This document shows, one piece after another, positions 44,470-52,230 of a DNA stretch of 64,000 bases. The stretch's first letter is position 1. Each line of letters starts with the position of its first letter. The stretch covers positions 1-64,000 of the forward strand of contig NZ_PGVE01000065.1 in NCBI RefSeq assembly GCF_002860255.1, given 5' to 3'. The translations under genes and the position numbers were made by a program. Origin of the DNA: Neobacillus cucumis. GTDB taxonomy: Bacteria > Bacillota > Bacilli > Bacillales > Cytobacillaceae. The notes under the pieces are model-generated. The model searched no databases. It worked only from the letters and a program-made list of their open reading frames with translations, and was not told the origin of the DNA.

Positions 44470-44500
44470 GACGCTTATCTTTATGGATAGGCGTCTTTTT
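44470..44500 (+). terminator. Intrinsic terminator after the PLP enzyme gene
   Basis: GACGCTTATC (44470-44479) pairs with GATAGGCGTC (44486-44495), one G-U pair, followed by TTTTT. Confidence 0.88.
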
Positions 44501-44600
44501 AATCATTCCTAAGATTAATTGTGCATTAATTTGAAAAGCAGTAATACAGTCAACCACAAACTTGTATACGAATATGCTATCAGAAGAAAGGTGGGATAGC

Positions 44601-45089
44601 ATGATTCATACAGTTCAACCCGGTGAAACGCTCGGGATTATATCAGCTAACTATCGAGTCAGCCTTAGGCGCCTTTACGCAGCAAATCCGGGGGTCGGGC
44701 AGTTACACGTGGGACAAAAAATACAAATACCTGGTTTGCCTGAACCAAGCACTTTACCCTATTCCATTCAAGTGTTAGTGGGAAAAAAGAGACTTACATT
44801 ATACCACAATGGCAGGTTTGTAAAAGTCTTTCCAATCGCAGTTGGCAGGATATTAACACAAACCCCAGTTGGAGATTTTGTCATTGTAAACCGCCAATAT
44901 AATCCAGGAGGTCCATTCGGAGTATTATGGCTTTCACTTTCAAAACAAGGATATGGGATTCATGGGACAAATGATCCGAGTTCAATTGGAAAATCAGTTT
45001 CTCATGGCTGCATTAGAATGTATAATCGAGACGTGCTTCAGTTAGCTGAGCTGGTTCCAAATGGAACTAGAGTTAGTATTCGTCCTTAA
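44601..45089 (+). CDS. L,D-transpeptidase with N-terminal LysM (YkuD-like)
   Basis: 162 residues from ATG 44601, six bases after AAAGGTGG; B. subtilis YkuD has 164. A LysM repeat (about 2-45, HTVQPGETLGIISANYRVSL) is followed by an L,D-transpeptidase domain with the catalytic motif HGTNDPSSIG and SHGCIRM (Cys near residue 136). It would form 3-3 cross-links in peptidoglycan, associated in Bacillus with spore coat or late-growth cell wall. There is no classical signal peptide, as in YkuD. Confidence 0.9.
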   Translation: MIHTVQPGETLGIISANYRVSLRRLYAANPGVGQLHVGQKIQIPGLPEPSTLPYSIQVLVGKKRLTLYHNGRFVKVFPIAVGRILTQTPVGDFVIVNRQYNPGGPFGVLWLSLSKQGYGIHGTNDPSSIGKSVSHGCIRMYNRDVLQLAELVPNGTRVSIRP

Positions 45090-45092
45090 AAT

Positions 45093-45118
45093 AAAAGGCT
45101 TGATCAGCCTTTTTTATT
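45093..45118 (+). terminator. Intrinsic terminator
   Basis: AAAAGGCT (45093-45100) pairs with AGCCTTTT (45106-45113) around TGATC, followed by TTTATTT. Confidence 0.82.
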
Positions 45119-45221
45119 TAAGACAGAGTGATTCAAAAATAGGGGTTATTTAAATTTATTAATTATTTCCTCCTTTTTTTCTAATACTATTGTAATAAGA
45201 AATGTTAAGGACGGATGATTC

Positions 45222-46064
45222 ATGAGGATAAAAAAAAATAGTGTTCCTTTCTTTATCTTATTTCTAATTCATACTTTCCTCATTGGTTTAAGTTTTTATA
45301 AAAGTAAAAATAAAAAGGAAACCTTTATTCTTTTGGGATCCATTATGGGATTTTCTTATTTATTAGAGTTTTTTGTATTAAATTTATTTAAGGCATACAA
45401 ATATAAACCGAAAGTATTAAAAAATAAACAGATGGATAATATTTTTGGTGCGTTTTTGTCCCAGTCTTTCTTTATCCCTTTTACTGCCGTGTATTTTACA
45501 ATTACTAAAGCGGGATGGAAAAAGAAACTTTTTGGAAGTATGTATTTTTCCATAGTTGAAATGATTTTTTTGCATCTGGGGGTATATAAACACAATTGGT
45601 GGAGAACGATCTATACCTTCATACTGCTTCCGATATGCTTTTTAATAAGTGATGGTTGGTATTACCTGATTACAAAAAAACATGTCCTGATCCGTCAGTT
45701 TTCCTTCTTCTTGATAATAATGGTAACAGAAACAAATTTATTTTTGCTTTTAGCCATCCTTCGTAAAATCCGATTCGGAGTGGGCAGGTACCATGGGTGG
45801 ACGGAGCATTTTATTATCACGCCTATTTATTCGATTACCATTTCAATTGTTACTTTTTTAAATTTTAAAAAACAAAATGATGGGTTGGCAGGATTAAAGG
45901 TTATTTTGTTAGATGCTTGTTTATATCAGATTTTTTGTAAGTCAAGGATATTAAAAATAAAGATTAATTTAATGAGTTATATCTTAATAAAAACCGTGAT
46001 GGTATTTATATACGGGGCATATAGAAAATGGATCTTTGGAGAAAAAGAATTGAATAATATATAA
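45222..46064 (+). CDS. Membrane protein of unknown function
   Basis: 280 residues, rich in Phe, Ile and Lys, with about seven hydrophobic segments (first at FFILFLIHTFLIGLSFY). Short basic loops separate them, and no motif of a known transporter or enzyme is apparent. AAGGACGG upstream of the ATG may act as the ribosome binding site. Base composition is AT-rich like its flanks. It is monocistronic with a terminator directly after the stop. Confidence 0.65.
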   Translation: MRIKKNSVPFFILFLIHTFLIGLSFYKSKNKKETFILLGSIMGFSYLLEFFVLNLFKAYKYKPKVLKNKQMDNIFGAFLSQSFFIPFTAVYFTITKAGWKKKLFGSMYFSIVEMIFLHLGVYKHNWWRTIYTFILLPICFLISDGWYYLITKKHVLIRQFSFFLIIMVTETNLFLLLAILRKIRFGVGRYHGWTEHFIITPIYSITISIVTFLNFKKQNDGLAGLKVILLDACLYQIFCKSRILKIKINLMSYILIKTVMVFIYGAYRKWIFGEKELNNI

Positions 46065-46068
46065 TAAA

Positions 46069-46089
46069 AAAACGCCCACGTGGCGTTTT
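46069..46089 (+). terminator. Short intrinsic terminator
   Basis: AAAACGCC (46069-46076) pairs with GGCGTTTT (46082-46089) around CACGT. Confidence 0.75.
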
Positions 46090-46255
46090 GGTATGATTCA
46101 TTCTTTTCTTGATAATAAAATGTAAGCATGATACAATGACTGTTGGTATTATATGTATCTTATTATAAGTTTATAAAAATCTCTATTATAACATTAACAT
46201 ATAGAGATTGTGTTGTCAAGAGATGGGAACTAATATTTAAATGGGGAGTGGTATG

Positions 46256-48580
46256 ATGAGCGAAATTCAGAACAACGACTTGCGTGAAGAACAAGAAAGA
46301 GTAAATTCGGTTGTTAAGGTCATCAATCAAAAGATAAAGAATTTACAACAGAATACTGGTACTGTTCGCTCAGATGTTCTCGAGATTCGTAAGTCCTTTT
46401 GGGAAGATGTTACGGTTAACACAGATGAACCAGATGATATCATTGAAACAGCAGCAAGTATTAAGCAACAAGCCGAACTTCTCTCAGAGCGTGAACGCAC
46501 TCATAAACACATGGATAAAAATCTAAAGACTCTTGCACGATTAAAATACTCGCCATATTTCGGACGAATTGATTTTCTAGAAGAAGGCGAGGAACGTGTT
46601 GATCAAGTTTATCTAGGCATTGCCTCTTTAATGGATGAGAATGATGAAAACTTTTTAATCTATGATTGGAGGGCACCTATTTCCAGTCTTTATTATGACT
46701 ACTCTCCAGGGTATGCACAATATAAAATACCTAAAGGCATCATTGAAGGAGAGATGACATTAAAGCGCCAATTTATTATCCGTCAAGCTGATATTAAAGC
46801 GATGTTTGATACAGGTGTAACGATAGGAGATGAAATACTTCAGGAGGTCCTTGGAAACAATGCGAATACACAAATGAAGAGCATTGTTGCAACCATTCAA
46901 AGGGAACAAAACGAAATTATCCGGAATGAGCGAAGCAAAATATTAATCGTTCAAGGAGCGGCAGGGAGCGGAAAAACTTCAGCAGCACTTCAGCGTGTTG
47001 CCTATTTACTGTATCGTTATCGAGGAACCTTGAATGCTGAAAATATTATGCTATTTTCACCCAACCCTCTATTTAACAGTTATGTTGCGACCGTATTACC
47101 TGAACTTGGTGAAGAAAATATGCAACAATCCACTTTCCAAGAGTACTTAACAGAAAGATTAGGCAAATCCTATGATGTTGAGGATCCGTTTTCACAAATG
47201 GAATTTTTACTTAGTGAAAATGAGGGAGAGAGTTACTTTATAAGGGTGGAAGCTATCCGTTTTAAATCAAGTCTAGAATTTAAAGAAATTATTGATCAAT
47301 ACGCAGTAAAACTATCAACTGAAGGTCTACTGTTTAAAGACATATCATTTAGAGGAGATGTTATCATCTCTAGGAATGAAATTAGTGAATATTTTTACGG
47401 GCTAGAGAACAGCTATTCCATTCCAAATAGAATTCAACTTGTAAAGGAATGGTTATTGAAAGAATTAAAGCGTGCTGTGAAAAGAGAACGTTCTCGCAGC
47501 TGGGTAGAAGAAGAGGTCCAATTCCTAGAAAAAGAGGACTATATGGAGGCATTTAAAAAGCTTCAAGAGAAAAACCAATTTACAGAAAGTACTTTTGATG
47601 ATTTTGAACGGGAACAAAGGCTTTTAGCGGAAATGGTAGTTAAGGAGAGATTTAAGCCTGTATTCGCTAGAGTGAAAAATTTAAGATTTATTGATCTGAC
47701 AGAAATTTACCTGAGGTTGTTTAAGCAAACAGATCAAGCGGTTAAATCCCTTCCAAAACATTGGTCAGAAATTTGTAAACAAACTATAAATATAATTCAG
47801 AATTTGGTTATTCCCTATGAAGATGCGACACCGATAGTCTACCTGCAAGACTTAATAGAGGGGCGTAAATCAAACACATCTATTCGTCATATCTTTATTG
47901 ATGAAGCACAGGATTATACTCCTTTTCAGTTTGCGTTTATCCAACGCCTTTTTCCTTATAGTAAAATGACACTTCTAGGCGACTTCAATCAGGCTATATT
48001 TTCTGGAGCTACTGGTTCTGAGACTGTCTTGACTGATTTGGATATACGTAAAAAAGAGGTGGAAACATTTGTTTTAACTAAGACTTATCGTTCAACCAAA
48101 GAAATTGTGGAATTTTCAAGTGCTTTGATTGCCGGAGGGGAAAAAATAGAGCCTTTTAACCGTAGAGGTAAAAAGCCAACGGTGAACCAAGTTGAGAAGA
48201 CAAAGTTAAATGGGGAAGTACTTGAAAAGATAAAAGAATTGAGATCAGAAGGTCAGCAAACAGTTGCGGTAATTTGTCGGACAGAAGCAGAAAGTAAATC
48301 ATTATTTGAGGAGCTTAAGGGAAGAATTCCTCTTCATTTAATTGAAAAGGGGACTGTTTCCTATGAAAAGGGAATTAATGTGATTCCCTCTTACTTGGCA
48401 AAAGGAATAGAATTTGACGCCGTGATTATTTATGATTGTTCCCGTTACCAAAATGAAAGTGAACGAAAATTATTTTATACCGTATGTACGCGCCCAATGC
48501 ATGTTCTGCATATGTTCGCAACAAACGGAATCAGCCCTTTAATGAATGGTGCAGGAAAAGATTTGTACGATATTGTTTAA
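46256..48580 (+). CDS. helD: RNA polymerase-recycling motor HelD (UvrD-like helicase family)
   Basis: 774 residues from ATG 46256, seven bases after GGGGAG; B. subtilis HelD (YvgS) is also 774. An N-terminal coiled coil (about 5-90) is followed by the SF1 motor: Walker A QGAAGSGKTSAA (about 232-243), motif II FIDEAQDYTP (about 545), motif IV KTYRSTKEI, and C-terminal VCTRPMHVL. HelD pulls stalled RNA polymerase off DNA by inserting arms into its channels. The N-terminal region, absent from UvrD proper, supports HelD. It is transcribed alone. Confidence 0.88.
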   Translation: MSEIQNNDLREEQERVNSVVKVINQKIKNLQQNTGTVRSDVLEIRKSFWEDVTVNTDEPDDIIETAASIKQQAELLSERERTHKHMDKNLKTLARLKYSPYFGRIDFLEEGEERVDQVYLGIASLMDENDENFLIYDWRAPISSLYYDYSPGYAQYKIPKGIIEGEMTLKRQFIIRQADIKAMFDTGVTIGDEILQEVLGNNANTQMKSIVATIQREQNEIIRNERSKILIVQGAAGSGKTSAALQRVAYLLYRYRGTLNAENIMLFSPNPLFNSYVATVLPELGEENMQQSTFQEYLTERLGKSYDVEDPFSQMEFLLSENEGESYFIRVEAIRFKSSLEFKEIIDQYAVKLSTEGLLFKDISFRGDVIISRNEISEYFYGLENSYSIPNRIQLVKEWLLKELKRAVKRERSRSWVEEEVQFLEKEDYMEAFKKLQEKNQFTESTFDDFEREQRLLAEMVVKERFKPVFARVKNLRFIDLTEIYLRLFKQTDQAVKSLPKHWSEICKQTINIIQNLVIPYEDATPIVYLQDLIEGRKSNTSIRHIFIDEAQDYTPFQFAFIQRLFPYSKMTLLGDFNQAIFSGATGSETVLTDLDIRKKEVETFVLTKTYRSTKEIVEFSSALIAGGEKIEPFNRRGKKPTVNQVEKTKLNGEVLEKIKELRSEGQQTVAVICRTEAESKSLFEELKGRIPLHLIEKGTVSYEKGINVIPSYLAKGIEFDAVIIYDCSRYQNESERKLFYTVCTRPMHVLHMFATNGISPLMNGAGKDLYDIV

Positions 48581-48648
48581 TAAAGGCTCTTTTCGTAAAC
48601 TCTGTTGTTGTTTATAGACCTTATAAAGGACCAGCCTAAATTAAATAT

Positions 48649-48687
48649 AAAAGCGGCAGTTCAACTTATTACTTTCTGCCGCTTTTT
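48649..48687. terminator. Bidirectional terminator between helD and the BA3454-type gene
   Basis: AAAAGCGGCAG (48649-48659) pairs with CTGCCGCTTTT (48676-48686), with T-runs on both strands. Confidence 0.85.
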
Positions 48688-48693
48688 AGTCTT

Positions 48694-48828
48694 TTATTTT
48701 TTCCATTGTTTTTGAACTTGTTCCATGGCAAGACGTAAGATTTCATCATCAGTTGTTTCACGGTTTGCGATGACATTCGTTAAATAGCTCTTGCCTTCGA
48801 AAGTTACAGTTACTTCAACTTGTACCAT
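48694..48828 (-). CDS. BA3454-family small stress-response protein
   Basis: 44 residues, preceded by AAAGGTGATTA on the minus strand. The peptide reads as a compact beta-beta-helix: VQVEVTVTFEGKSYLTNVIA, then NRETTDDEILRLAMEQVQK and a basic end. This is the pattern of the short BA3454 family annotated as stress-response proteins in the B. cereus group. Too short for many gene finders. It faces helD with a shared terminator. Confidence 0.72.
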   Translation of the reverse strand: MVQVEVTVTFEGKSYLTNVIANRETTDDEILRLAMEQVQKQWKK

Positions 48829-48913
48829 ATTAATCACCTTTCTTTACTAAATCATGTTAATACATTTGGTTTATTATGAGGTTTAAAGCAAAATATCTAA
48901 GGGAGAGTTCAGG

Positions 48914-49390
48914 ATGTCAATTAGTTTTGAAGAGCTAACTAAAGAAACATTATATATTGCACTTGAGATTATCAATTCAAATCCTCAATATAATGTGATG
49001 GAAAACGGGAATAAGACTAGGTCACTTGCAGAATTGAATAAAGAACTGCTAAATCCGCATACAATCAGTGCTTTTATTAAACTGGATGATACCTATATTG
49101 GGGTAATTGATTATATGCTAGAAAATCCGAAAGATTCTCTTCCGTGGCTTGGATTGTTAATCATTCATAGTGACTATCAAGGATTTGGTTTTGGATCACA
49201 GGCATATGAACTGTATGAAAGTGAGATAAAGAATCGGGGTTTGGACAAGGTACGAATTGGCGTCCTGCAAGAAAACACAAAAGCCCAGCACTTTTGGGAA
49301 TCTTTAGGATTTGTTTATTATATAACATCTAATGCTGAAAATGAAAGTGGAATATTATGTTATGAAAAACAAATTTCTTGCTGCCAATAG
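48914..49390 (+). CDS. GNAT-family N-acetyltransferase
   Basis: 158 residues, with AGGGAGAG upstream of the ATG. Motif A for acetyl-CoA binding is seen in WLGLLIIHSDYQGFGFGSQA, followed by the motif B region AQHFWESLGFVYY. The N-terminal half is less conserved, as usual for GNAT enzymes. The acceptor is unknown. It is convergent with the small gene immediately downstream, separated by one base. Confidence 0.85.
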   Translation: MSISFEELTKETLYIALEIINSNPQYNVMENGNKTRSLAELNKELLNPHTISAFIKLDDTYIGVIDYMLENPKDSLPWLGLLIIHSDYQGFGFGSQAYELYESEIKNRGLDKVRIGVLQENTKAQHFWESLGFVYYITSNAENESGILCYEKQISCCQ

Positions 49391-49391
49391 A

Positions 49392-49622
49392 TTAAACCTC
49401 GACAACCATAAATTCATCAACAAAAACTTGCACTTGAGTTTTATCTATTTTGTTTTTTCTTAGAAAGGATTCTGCCAATACTAATGCTGTTTTTAAATTA
49501 TGGTCCCTTTTTAAATCATGTATAGATACATCGCCATTCAATAATTGAATAGCCGTTTCTCTGATGTCTTGATTCTTAGAAGATTTGAAAAGCAGATAGG
49601 CTATACATGTAACCTTGTCCAC
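49392..49622 (-). CDS. Small conserved protein, function unknown
   Basis: 76 residues from a GTG at 49622, after GGGGGTAGG on the minus strand; a TTG 18 bases upstream would bypass that site. Mostly helical (CIAYLLFKSSKNQDIRETAI), with a C-terminal strand-like VQVFVDEFMVVEV. No recognised motif. It lies tail to tail with the acetyltransferase gene with no room for a terminator between them. Confidence 0.55.
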   Translation of the reverse strand: MDKVTCIAYLLFKSSKNQDIRETAIQLLNGDVSIHDLKRDHNLKTALVLAESFLRKNKIDKTQVQVFVDEFMVVEV

Positions 49623-49816
49623 TATCCTACCCCCAATCAAGAATTCATTTTTTGTAATTAATTCGACTGTAATTTATATTATTCCTGCTATTTTTTAGCA
49701 TATTTTTGAAAAATTATATAATTTTTATCGAGACATGATGGGCAAGGAGGACAAGAGTAGAATAGATTTCAAAAATCTACATTAATTTTCTAATATAATG
49801 AATAATTTGTTGAATA

Positions 49817-49846
49817 TTGCTTATAGCATGTGGTATTTTGTATAAT
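49817..49846 (+). promoter_or_regulatory. Probable SigA promoter of asnS
   Basis: A perfect TATAAT (49841-49846) with TTGCTT (49817-49822) 18 bases upstream. The predicted start near 49853 gives a leader of about 130 bases containing a terminator hairpin. Confidence 0.6.
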
Positions 49847-49870
49847 ATTGAAGGGATTAAAGAAAAATGA

Positions 49871-49949
49871 TGATAGTCAGAATTCTACCTTTCGTCCCTT
49901 AGGGATGAGAGGTTTTTTTATTATGTTTCAAGGACATACTTGACTATCA
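49871..49949 (+). promoter_or_regulatory. Attenuator-like leader of asnS with an internal terminator
   Basis: ACCTTTCGTCCC (49887-49898) pairs with GGGATGAGAGGT (49902-49913), 12 bp including two G-U pairs, loop TTA, followed by seven T residues: a full intrinsic terminator inside the leader. It is enclosed by a perfect 9-bp pair, TGATAGTCA (49871-49879) with TGACTATCA (49941-49949). No T-box sequence (AGGGTGG) or room for a T-box stem I exists. It could control asnS by an unknown signal or just stop an upstream transcript. Confidence 0.5.
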
Positions 49950-49985
49950 GCGAAACCTTTTACATATGATTTAGGAGGAAGACGT

Positions 49986-51377
49986 ATGAAACAGACCTTA
50001 ATTAAGGATTTGTACAGAAATACCGAGAGTTATATTGAGCAAAAGGTGCAATTATCTGGTTGGATTCGGACAATCCGTGATTCCAAAACCTTTGGTTTTA
50101 TTGAATTAAATGATGGAAGTTTCTTTAAAGGTGTTCAAATAGTATTTGACGAGCAATTAGATAACTTTAAGGATATCACTAAACTTCCAATAAGCTCTTC
50201 TATCAAGGTAGAGGGAGACTTTATCTATACACCTCAAGCAAAACAGCCTTTTGAAATTAAAGCAACAACTATTGCAGTCGAAGGAAATTCAAATGTTGAC
50301 TATCCACTGCAAAAGAAAAAGCATTCTTTTGAATATTTAAGAACGATTGCACACCTACGTCCAAGAACGAATACTTTCTCAGCCGTTTTCCGTGTTAGAT
50401 CGTTAGCTTCATATGCTATTCATAAATTCTTCCAAGATAAAGGTTTCGTTTATGTTCATTCACCAATTATAACCGGCAGTGATACAGAGGGAGCGGGTGA
50501 AATGTTCCGTGTTACCACATTGGATATGGATAACCTGCCAAAGAATGAAGAAGGCAAAACAGATGTAACAAAGGACTTCTTTAATAAAGAAACCAACCTT
50601 ACTGTTAGTGGTCAGCTTTCTGCTGAGGCATTTGCCCTTGCATTTAGAAATGTATATACATTCGGCCCAACATTTAGAGCGGAAAATTCAAACACGGCTA
50701 GACATGCAGCTGAATTTTGGATGATTGAGCCTGAACTAGCTTTTGCAGAACTTCCTGATATCATGAATGTAGCAGAAGAAATGGTCAAATACGTAATTGG
50801 TTATGTATTGGAACAAGCTCCGGAAGAAATGAACTTCTTTAACAGCTTTATTGAAAAAGGATTGTTAGATCGGTTGAATCAGGCTCATTCAGCAGACTTT
50901 GGCCGAGTTACTTATACAGAAGCAATCGAATTATTGCAGAAATCCGGTGAAAAATTTGCTTATCCGGTCGAATGGGGACTTGACCTGCAAACGGAGCATG
51001 AACGTTATTTGTGTGAAAAGATCTTTAAACGTCCTGTGTTTGTTACGGATTATCCAAAAGAAATCAAAGCGTTCTATATGCGTTTAAATGATGACAACAA
51101 TACTGTTGCTGCAACAGATTTACTTGTACCAGGAATCGGTGAATTAATCGGAGGCAGCCAGCGCGAAGAACGTGAAGATATTCTCGCTGGAAAAATAAAC
51201 GAGCTTGGTATGAATGAGGAAGATTATTGGTGGTATCTTGAATTAAGAAAATATGGTGGAACAAAGCACTCAGGTTACGGGCTAGGGTTTGAACGTTTAA
51301 TTATGTACTTAACTGGTATGTCTAATATTAGAGACGTTATTCCGTTCCCAAGAACAACAGGTAATGCTGAATTTTAA
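49986..51377 (+). CDS. asnS: Asparagine--tRNA ligase
   Basis: 463 residues, class II synthetase that charges tRNA-Asn. The N-terminal OB-fold anticodon domain (WIRTIRDSKTFGFIELNDGS) is followed by catalytic motif 1, motif 2 FRAENSNTARHAAEF, and motif 3 GYGLGFERLIMY. Length and details such as MDNLPKNEEGKTDVTKDFF follow the E. coli-type AsnRS (466) rather than the 430-residue B. subtilis enzyme encoded with aspB and dnaD. It may be the only copy or a second isoform. AGGAGGAAG precedes the ATG. Confidence 0.93.
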   Translation: MKQTLIKDLYRNTESYIEQKVQLSGWIRTIRDSKTFGFIELNDGSFFKGVQIVFDEQLDNFKDITKLPISSSIKVEGDFIYTPQAKQPFEIKATTIAVEGNSNVDYPLQKKKHSFEYLRTIAHLRPRTNTFSAVFRVRSLASYAIHKFFQDKGFVYVHSPIITGSDTEGAGEMFRVTTLDMDNLPKNEEGKTDVTKDFFNKETNLTVSGQLSAEAFALAFRNVYTFGPTFRAENSNTARHAAEFWMIEPELAFAELPDIMNVAEEMVKYVIGYVLEQAPEEMNFFNSFIEKGLLDRLNQAHSADFGRVTYTEAIELLQKSGEKFAYPVEWGLDLQTEHERYLCEKIFKRPVFVTDYPKEIKAFYMRLNDDNNTVAATDLLVPGIGELIGGSQREEREDILAGKINELGMNEEDYWWYLELRKYGGTKHSGYGLGFERLIMYLTGMSNIRDVIPFPRTTGNAEF

Positions 51378-51393
51378 TCTTAAATCTAAAAGA

Positions 51394-51430
51394 AAAAGAA
51401 GATCCATTTAGAAAATGGGTCTTCTTTTTT
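51394..51430. terminator. Intrinsic terminator of asnS
   Basis: AAAAGAAGATCCATTT (51394-51409) pairs with AAATGGGTCTTCTTTT (51413-51428), 16 bp with one G-U pair, and further T residues; usable from both strands. Confidence 0.88.
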
Positions 51431-51439
51431 CTCATATTT

Positions 51440-51613
51440 TTATGAATCTTGTAGTTCTTCTTCAAAATAAAATGTATTAGAGTGTTCTTTAACAATATAT
51501 GAAAAACGTTTCATATTTTTCACATACTGCCATTTTAAAATGGTGACAACCTCTCCTGTTTCAATAATCTTTACAGTTTCACCCATATTATATCGGTTAT
51601 TTGTGCTTTTCAT
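51440..51613 (-). CDS. Small beta-rich protein, function unknown
   Basis: 57 codons, with AAAGGAG eight bases before the ATG on the minus strand. The peptide (NMGETVKIIETGEVVTILKW, then FSYIVKEHSNTFYFEEEL) looks like a small SH3/KOW-type barrel, similar to short conserved Bacillus proteins. No family is assigned. It is convergent with asnS and shares its terminator region. Confidence 0.6.
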   Translation of the reverse strand: MKSTNNRYNMGETVKIIETGEVVTILKWQYVKNMKRFSYIVKEHSNTFYFEEELQDS

Positions 51614-51763
51614 TTCAACACTCCTTTAGTATTCCTTTTAAGAATAACATACAAATGACTTGAATGCCTTGTTTCTTAATTAAGATAGGGCAGTTAGGCA
51701 AAGCGGTTATCCTTTCCATTAAAGTTTAACTGTGGTATGCTTAACTAAAGCGAGGTGTCATTT

Positions 51764-51982
51764 TTGACAAATTATAAAGCAAAAAGAAGTAACCTCAAAG
51801 AGTTATTAGCAAAAAATGCAATGACTCTAGATAGTTTGGAAAGGAATACAAATATTCCTAGAGGTCAACTCGACGACTATATGTCCAAAAAGGTAATGAA
51901 TCTCAATACTGCAATGACTATTTCAAAAGAATTAAATTGTCAGATTGAAGATTTATATGTTTGGGCATCTGACGAGAAGTAA
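51764..51982 (+). CDS. Small Cro/CI-type helix-turn-helix protein
   Basis: 72 residues from a TTG at 51764, six bases after GAGGTG. A single HTH_XRE-like domain covers almost the whole protein (LKELLAKNAMTLDSLERNTN, then LDDYMSKKVMNLNTAMTISK and CQIEDLYVW). There is no effector domain. It may regulate its own or nearby genes. A terminator follows at 52011 and a MITE is inserted just beyond. Confidence 0.78.
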   Translation: MTNYKAKRSNLKELLAKNAMTLDSLERNTNIPRGQLDDYMSKKVMNLNTAMTISKELNCQIEDLYVWASDEK

Positions 51983-52010
51983 GCTGTAATTATTTATAAA
52001 AGTAGTAACT

Positions 52011-52040
52011 AAAAACCAGACTCGATTGAGTTTGGTTTTT
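52011..52040 (+). terminator. Intrinsic terminator, abutted by a MITE insertion
   Basis: AAAACCAGACTC (52011-52022) pairs with GAGTTTGGTTTT (52027-52038), one G-U pair, followed by T residues. The target duplication of the MITE begins at 52040. Confidence 0.88.
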
Positions 52041-52047
52041 TATTATT

Positions 52048-52123
52048 TGGCTCTGTTAAACGATATGGTTGTTTTTTTTATACTCGGTTGATTGGAGCGG
52101 AAACAGCTAAATTTAATAGAGCC
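52048..52123. mobile_element. MITE copy A (76 bp) with 8-bp target-site duplication
   Basis: Ends are GGCTCTGTTAAA and, inverted, GGCTCTATTAAA. It is flanked on both sides by a perfect 8-bp direct repeat, TATTATTT (52040-52047 and 52124-52131). The interior shares long stretches with copy B at 59578-59655, including TTGGAGCGGAAA. It is non-coding. The GGCTCT end and 8-bp duplication are features of ISL3-family elements, so mobilisation by such a transposase is inferred. Confidence 0.85.
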
Positions 52124-52192
52124 TATTATTTAAGTAAATCTGTTAAGAATGATTAGCTCATCTCTAAAGGAACAAAAGTAATGGTGGTAAAT

Positions 52193-52216
52193 AAAAAAAC
52201 ACGCAATTTATGCGTG
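52193..52216 (-). terminator. Intrinsic terminator of the lysine permease gene
   Basis: CACGCA (52200-52205) pairs with TGCGTG (52211-52216); on the minus strand a run of seven T residues follows. It lies 14 bases past the stop codon. Confidence 0.75.
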
Positions 52217-52230
52217 CTTCGTAAAAAGAG

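Noticed and set aside
49850..49985. T-box riboswitch before asnS
   Set aside because: No AGGGTGG T-box sequence and too little leader length for a specifier stem.
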